64,000 bases of DNA from Brevibacillus reuszeri (GTDB lineage Bacteria > Bacillota > Bacilli > Brevibacillales > Brevibacillaceae), in contig NZ_BEXF01000005.1 in assembly GCF_002897295.1 (NCBI RefSeq), forward strand, positions 186,001 to 250,000, written 5' to 3'. The notes below the pieces were generated by a model. It was given only the letters and a program-made list of their open reading frames with translations, did not search any database and was not told the DNA's origin. Positions 62,283 to 64,000 of this stretch are shown in pieces. Made by a program: the position numbers and the translations under genes. Position 1 is the stretch's first letter. Every line of letters starts with the position of its first letter.

Positions 62283-63410
62283 GTGAAAATGAACTTTACG
62301 ATTGACTGGCTATCCTTTTACTTGATTGAGCAGCCTGAGGAAGAGGATGGGATCAAAAAAGTACGCATGACTCGAAATTTAAGCCATGATGAATATCAAA
62401 GAAGTGAGCTCCGTGATTTTCTGGATGGGGAGTTCGCCCGGATCGCCAAGCGCAAGGTCGAAATGAACCCCAAAACGGAAGGAACGCCAACGAAATTGGG
62501 GCAATTTGTTTTGGAGCCCGGTCACCCGTTAGACTCGAATCCAAACTATGCTTTGTTGAATCGCCTTCTGACCGCTGAGACGGCAGGAGAGAGCAAGGAG
62601 CCTTGTCAGGAGCTGATCCAATCGTATTTGCGTACGTCACAGGTACGGGGTGGCGTGATGATTGTCGTTCGCACGAGACTGGAGCTTTTAGATGAACGGT
62701 ATGTGTTTATTTTAAAATGTGATTTCGAACAAAAAACGGCTGTCATTACAGATGAGAAAAGTCTGATCTCCAATGTGCAGATGGCTATCAATGCGAAAAA
62801 TATGAAGTCCCTTATGTACCCGTATATGATTGAGTCTGGAATGAATGACCCGTATCATGTAAAAATTCATCAGTTTTCCCACGCGAAGTATTTTGAAGAG
62901 TTTTTACGTTTTATCGATTACCCACAAACGGTGACACAGATTGTTTCGGAAGAAGTCATTTCGCTTGCTAGGCAGCACATTGAATACAACTATCCAGAAG
63001 AAACCGAGGAAAGACAAAGGGAAGAGGAAGCAATCGAACTGATCGCAGCGAGCCCAAAACGCGAATTGGCGGAAAAATGGGAGCATGAAACGGTCATGGA
63101 AGCAATGCATATCATTACAGACCGTCAACCAGAGGTAGAGCTTAAATTCAAGCTGGATCATATGCAAATACGGACGATGCTGGCTGATTATGGGACAAGC
63201 CTTCACATTGCCAAAGTAAACGGACGCTATCTCATTTTGCTGGAAGGTGAGCAGCTCCAATTCGAGCGAGGAGTGTCTCCTGTCGAATTCGTGAAACCAA
63301 AAGCGCTGGCAGATATCGTGAAAGAGATTGAAGCACGAAGTCATACGGTACAACAACCAGTGATGGCTACAGCTCAAGGAGATGATGAGGATCGGCCGCC
63401 GTGGGAGTAA
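62283..63410 (+). CDS. DUF3900-like hypothetical protein
   Basis: A 375-residue soluble protein beginning MKMNFTIDWLSFYLIEQPEEE, the start I associate with DUF3900. It is rich in charged helices (ETEERQREEEAIELIAASPKRELAEKW) and ends with an acidic tail DDEDRPPWE. GTG 62283 has GGAG at 5 bases, and ATG 62289 is an alternative. The DUF1444 gene follows 20 bases downstream, so the two probably form an operon. Function unknown. Confidence 0.65.
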   Translation: MKMNFTIDWLSFYLIEQPEEEDGIKKVRMTRNLSHDEYQRSELRDFLDGEFARIAKRKVEMNPKTEGTPTKLGQFVLEPGHPLDSNPNYALLNRLLTAETAGESKEPCQELIQSYLRTSQVRGGVMIVVRTRLELLDERYVFILKCDFEQKTAVITDEKSLISNVQMAINAKNMKSLMYPYMIESGMNDPYHVKIHQFSHAKYFEEFLRFIDYPQTVTQIVSEEVISLARQHIEYNYPEETEERQREEEAIELIAASPKRELAEKWEHETVMEAMHIITDRQPEVELKFKLDHMQIRTMLADYGTSLHIAKVNGRYLILLEGEQLQFERGVSPVEFVKPKALADIVKEIEARSHTVQQPVMATAQGDDEDRPPWE

Positions 63411-63430
63411 AGCAGGAGGTGTAATCAAGG

Positions 63431-64000
63431 GTGAGTGAAAAAGAAACGAAGCAAGCTAGCAAACCGAGTCGACAAGAAGTATCCCTCGTTGGAGGAGAGC
63501 AGCAGGTTTTTCCAGTGCTGCGCCATGCCTCATTGGTGAAAAAAAATCCGGATCGTTGGGTAACTAGACCACATACAGCTGATACGGTTATTTTATACGC
63601 ATTGGATTTGGGCGAAGGATATATCCTGCTTGAACACATTCATCTTACGTCTGCTGCCTGGACAGAAGAAAAGCTGCATCAGTGCGCCATGGACAATCTG
63701 CAAAAGCTGCCTTTTTCGGTGAAGACGCAAGAGGTAGCAGGCAATCACATTCATTTTATTAGTCCATCAGATGGTTATGCCGCAAGTCGGATTTTGCTTG
63801 ATTCCGTCATTCGCAAATTTGACGAGAAGAAGCAAGGTGATGCACTCGGTGTGGCCATTCCGCATCAAGACGTGTTGGTGATTGCCGATATGGTCGGTGA
63901 TTCCGGAGCAAATCTGTTGGCGCGATTGACCTATGACTTCGCCTCCAAAGGACAAGTACCAATCTGTGTCCTGCCCTTTTATTGGGAGGATGGGGAGCTG
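63431..64000 (+). CDS. DUF1444 family protein (YtpQ-like), 5' part
   Basis: The first 190 codons of a gene running off the window. After a 20-residue polar start, FPVLRHASL, RPHTADTVILYALDLGEGYILLE, SPSDGYAASRILLDSVI and VAIPHQDVLVIADMVGD match YtpQ/DUF1444. Function unknown. The GTG at 63431 has AGGAGGTG 13 to 20 bases upstream and a closer AAGG. The stop codon lies outside. Confidence 0.8.
   Translation, partial: MSEKETKQASKPSRQEVSLVGGEQQVFPVLRHASLVKKNPDRWVTRPHTADTVILYALDLGEGYILLEHIHLTSAAWTEEKLHQCAMDNLQKLPFSVKTQEVAGNHIHFISPSDGYAASRILLDSVIRKFDEKKQGDALGVAIPHQDVLVIADMVGDSGANLLARLTYDFASKGQVPICVLPFYWEDGEL

Overview
The window looks like chromosome from an endospore-forming member of the Paenibacillaceae, most likely Brevibacillus. 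The main evidence is the gene order miaB-ricA-cotE-(amidoligase)-mutS-mutL, followed by miaA-hfq, spoVK, hflX-ynbB-glnR-glnA, lexA/yneA/ynzC and pdhABCD. Sporulation genes (cotE, spoVK, a Spo0E-like gene, an sspP-like gene, a YheC/YheD fragment) are scattered through it. Identity was inferred by reading the proteins; no search was run.

Layout. 1-6 kb: tail of a YheC/YheD coat-associated protein, a DUF3139 protein, the c-di-AMP receptor DarB/CbpB, a membrane acyltransferase, the octanoyl transferase LipL, an SLH surface protein and a HAD phosphatase. 6-15 kb: tRNA modification, sporulation control and mismatch repair (miaB, ricA, cotE, amidoligase, mutS, mutL). 15-25 kb: a methyltransferase, a truncated hemoglobin, TetR and MarR regulators with palindromic operators, an RsmJ-like methyltransferase with miaA and hfq, a drug efflux pump, a divergent IF-3 paralogue and spoVK. 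25.5-28.2 kb: an agr-type quorum-sensing locus (membrane protein, AgrB, a cysteine-less AgrD, a lone LytTR protein). 28.9-33.5 kb: hflX-ynbB and glnRA with a clear GlnR box. 33.6-37.3 kb: an AT-richer accessory island with a sugar-dehydrogenase-like gene and a tandem group II intron array. 38-48 kb: tatC, small membrane proteins, the LexA/YneA SOS locus, ynzC, fluoride channel, HelD, a cysteine-less HesB-like protein, threonine aldolase, esterase. 48.6-53.6 kb: the pyruvate dehydrogenase operon. 53.8-64 kb: small sporulation proteins, an ApeA-type HEPN protein, ABC-F factor YfmM, a YfmL-like DEAD helicase, a phosphodiester glycosidase, a Hanks-type kinase and the start of a YtpQ-like gene.

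Most notable is 35.26-37.24 kb. Three intact copies and one decayed copy of a group II intron 3' end (domain V with CGC triad and GAAA tetraloop, then domain VI) lie in tandem. Each is followed, in the same reading phase, by an open frame without its own start or ribosome binding site. The three long frames encode surface-protein-like domains, and each ends in a stop codon and an intrinsic terminator. This is the architecture expected for alternative 3' exons spliced by one group II intron core. The 5' exon and domains I-IV are not adjacent in the window, so the array is either a trans-splicing acceptor bank or a decaying relic. The agr locus is the second point of interest: AgrB keeps its catalytic His and Cys, but AgrD has Ser where the thiolactone Cys should be, and no histidine kinase is adjacent.

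Functional links inside the window: LipL octanoylates E2 subunits such as PdhC; GlnR should control glnRA through the box at 31610-31626; LexA should control itself and yneA through four SOS boxes; MiaA makes the i6A that MiaB converts to ms2i6A; RicA and the Spo0E-like protein both act on the Spo0A phosphorelay.
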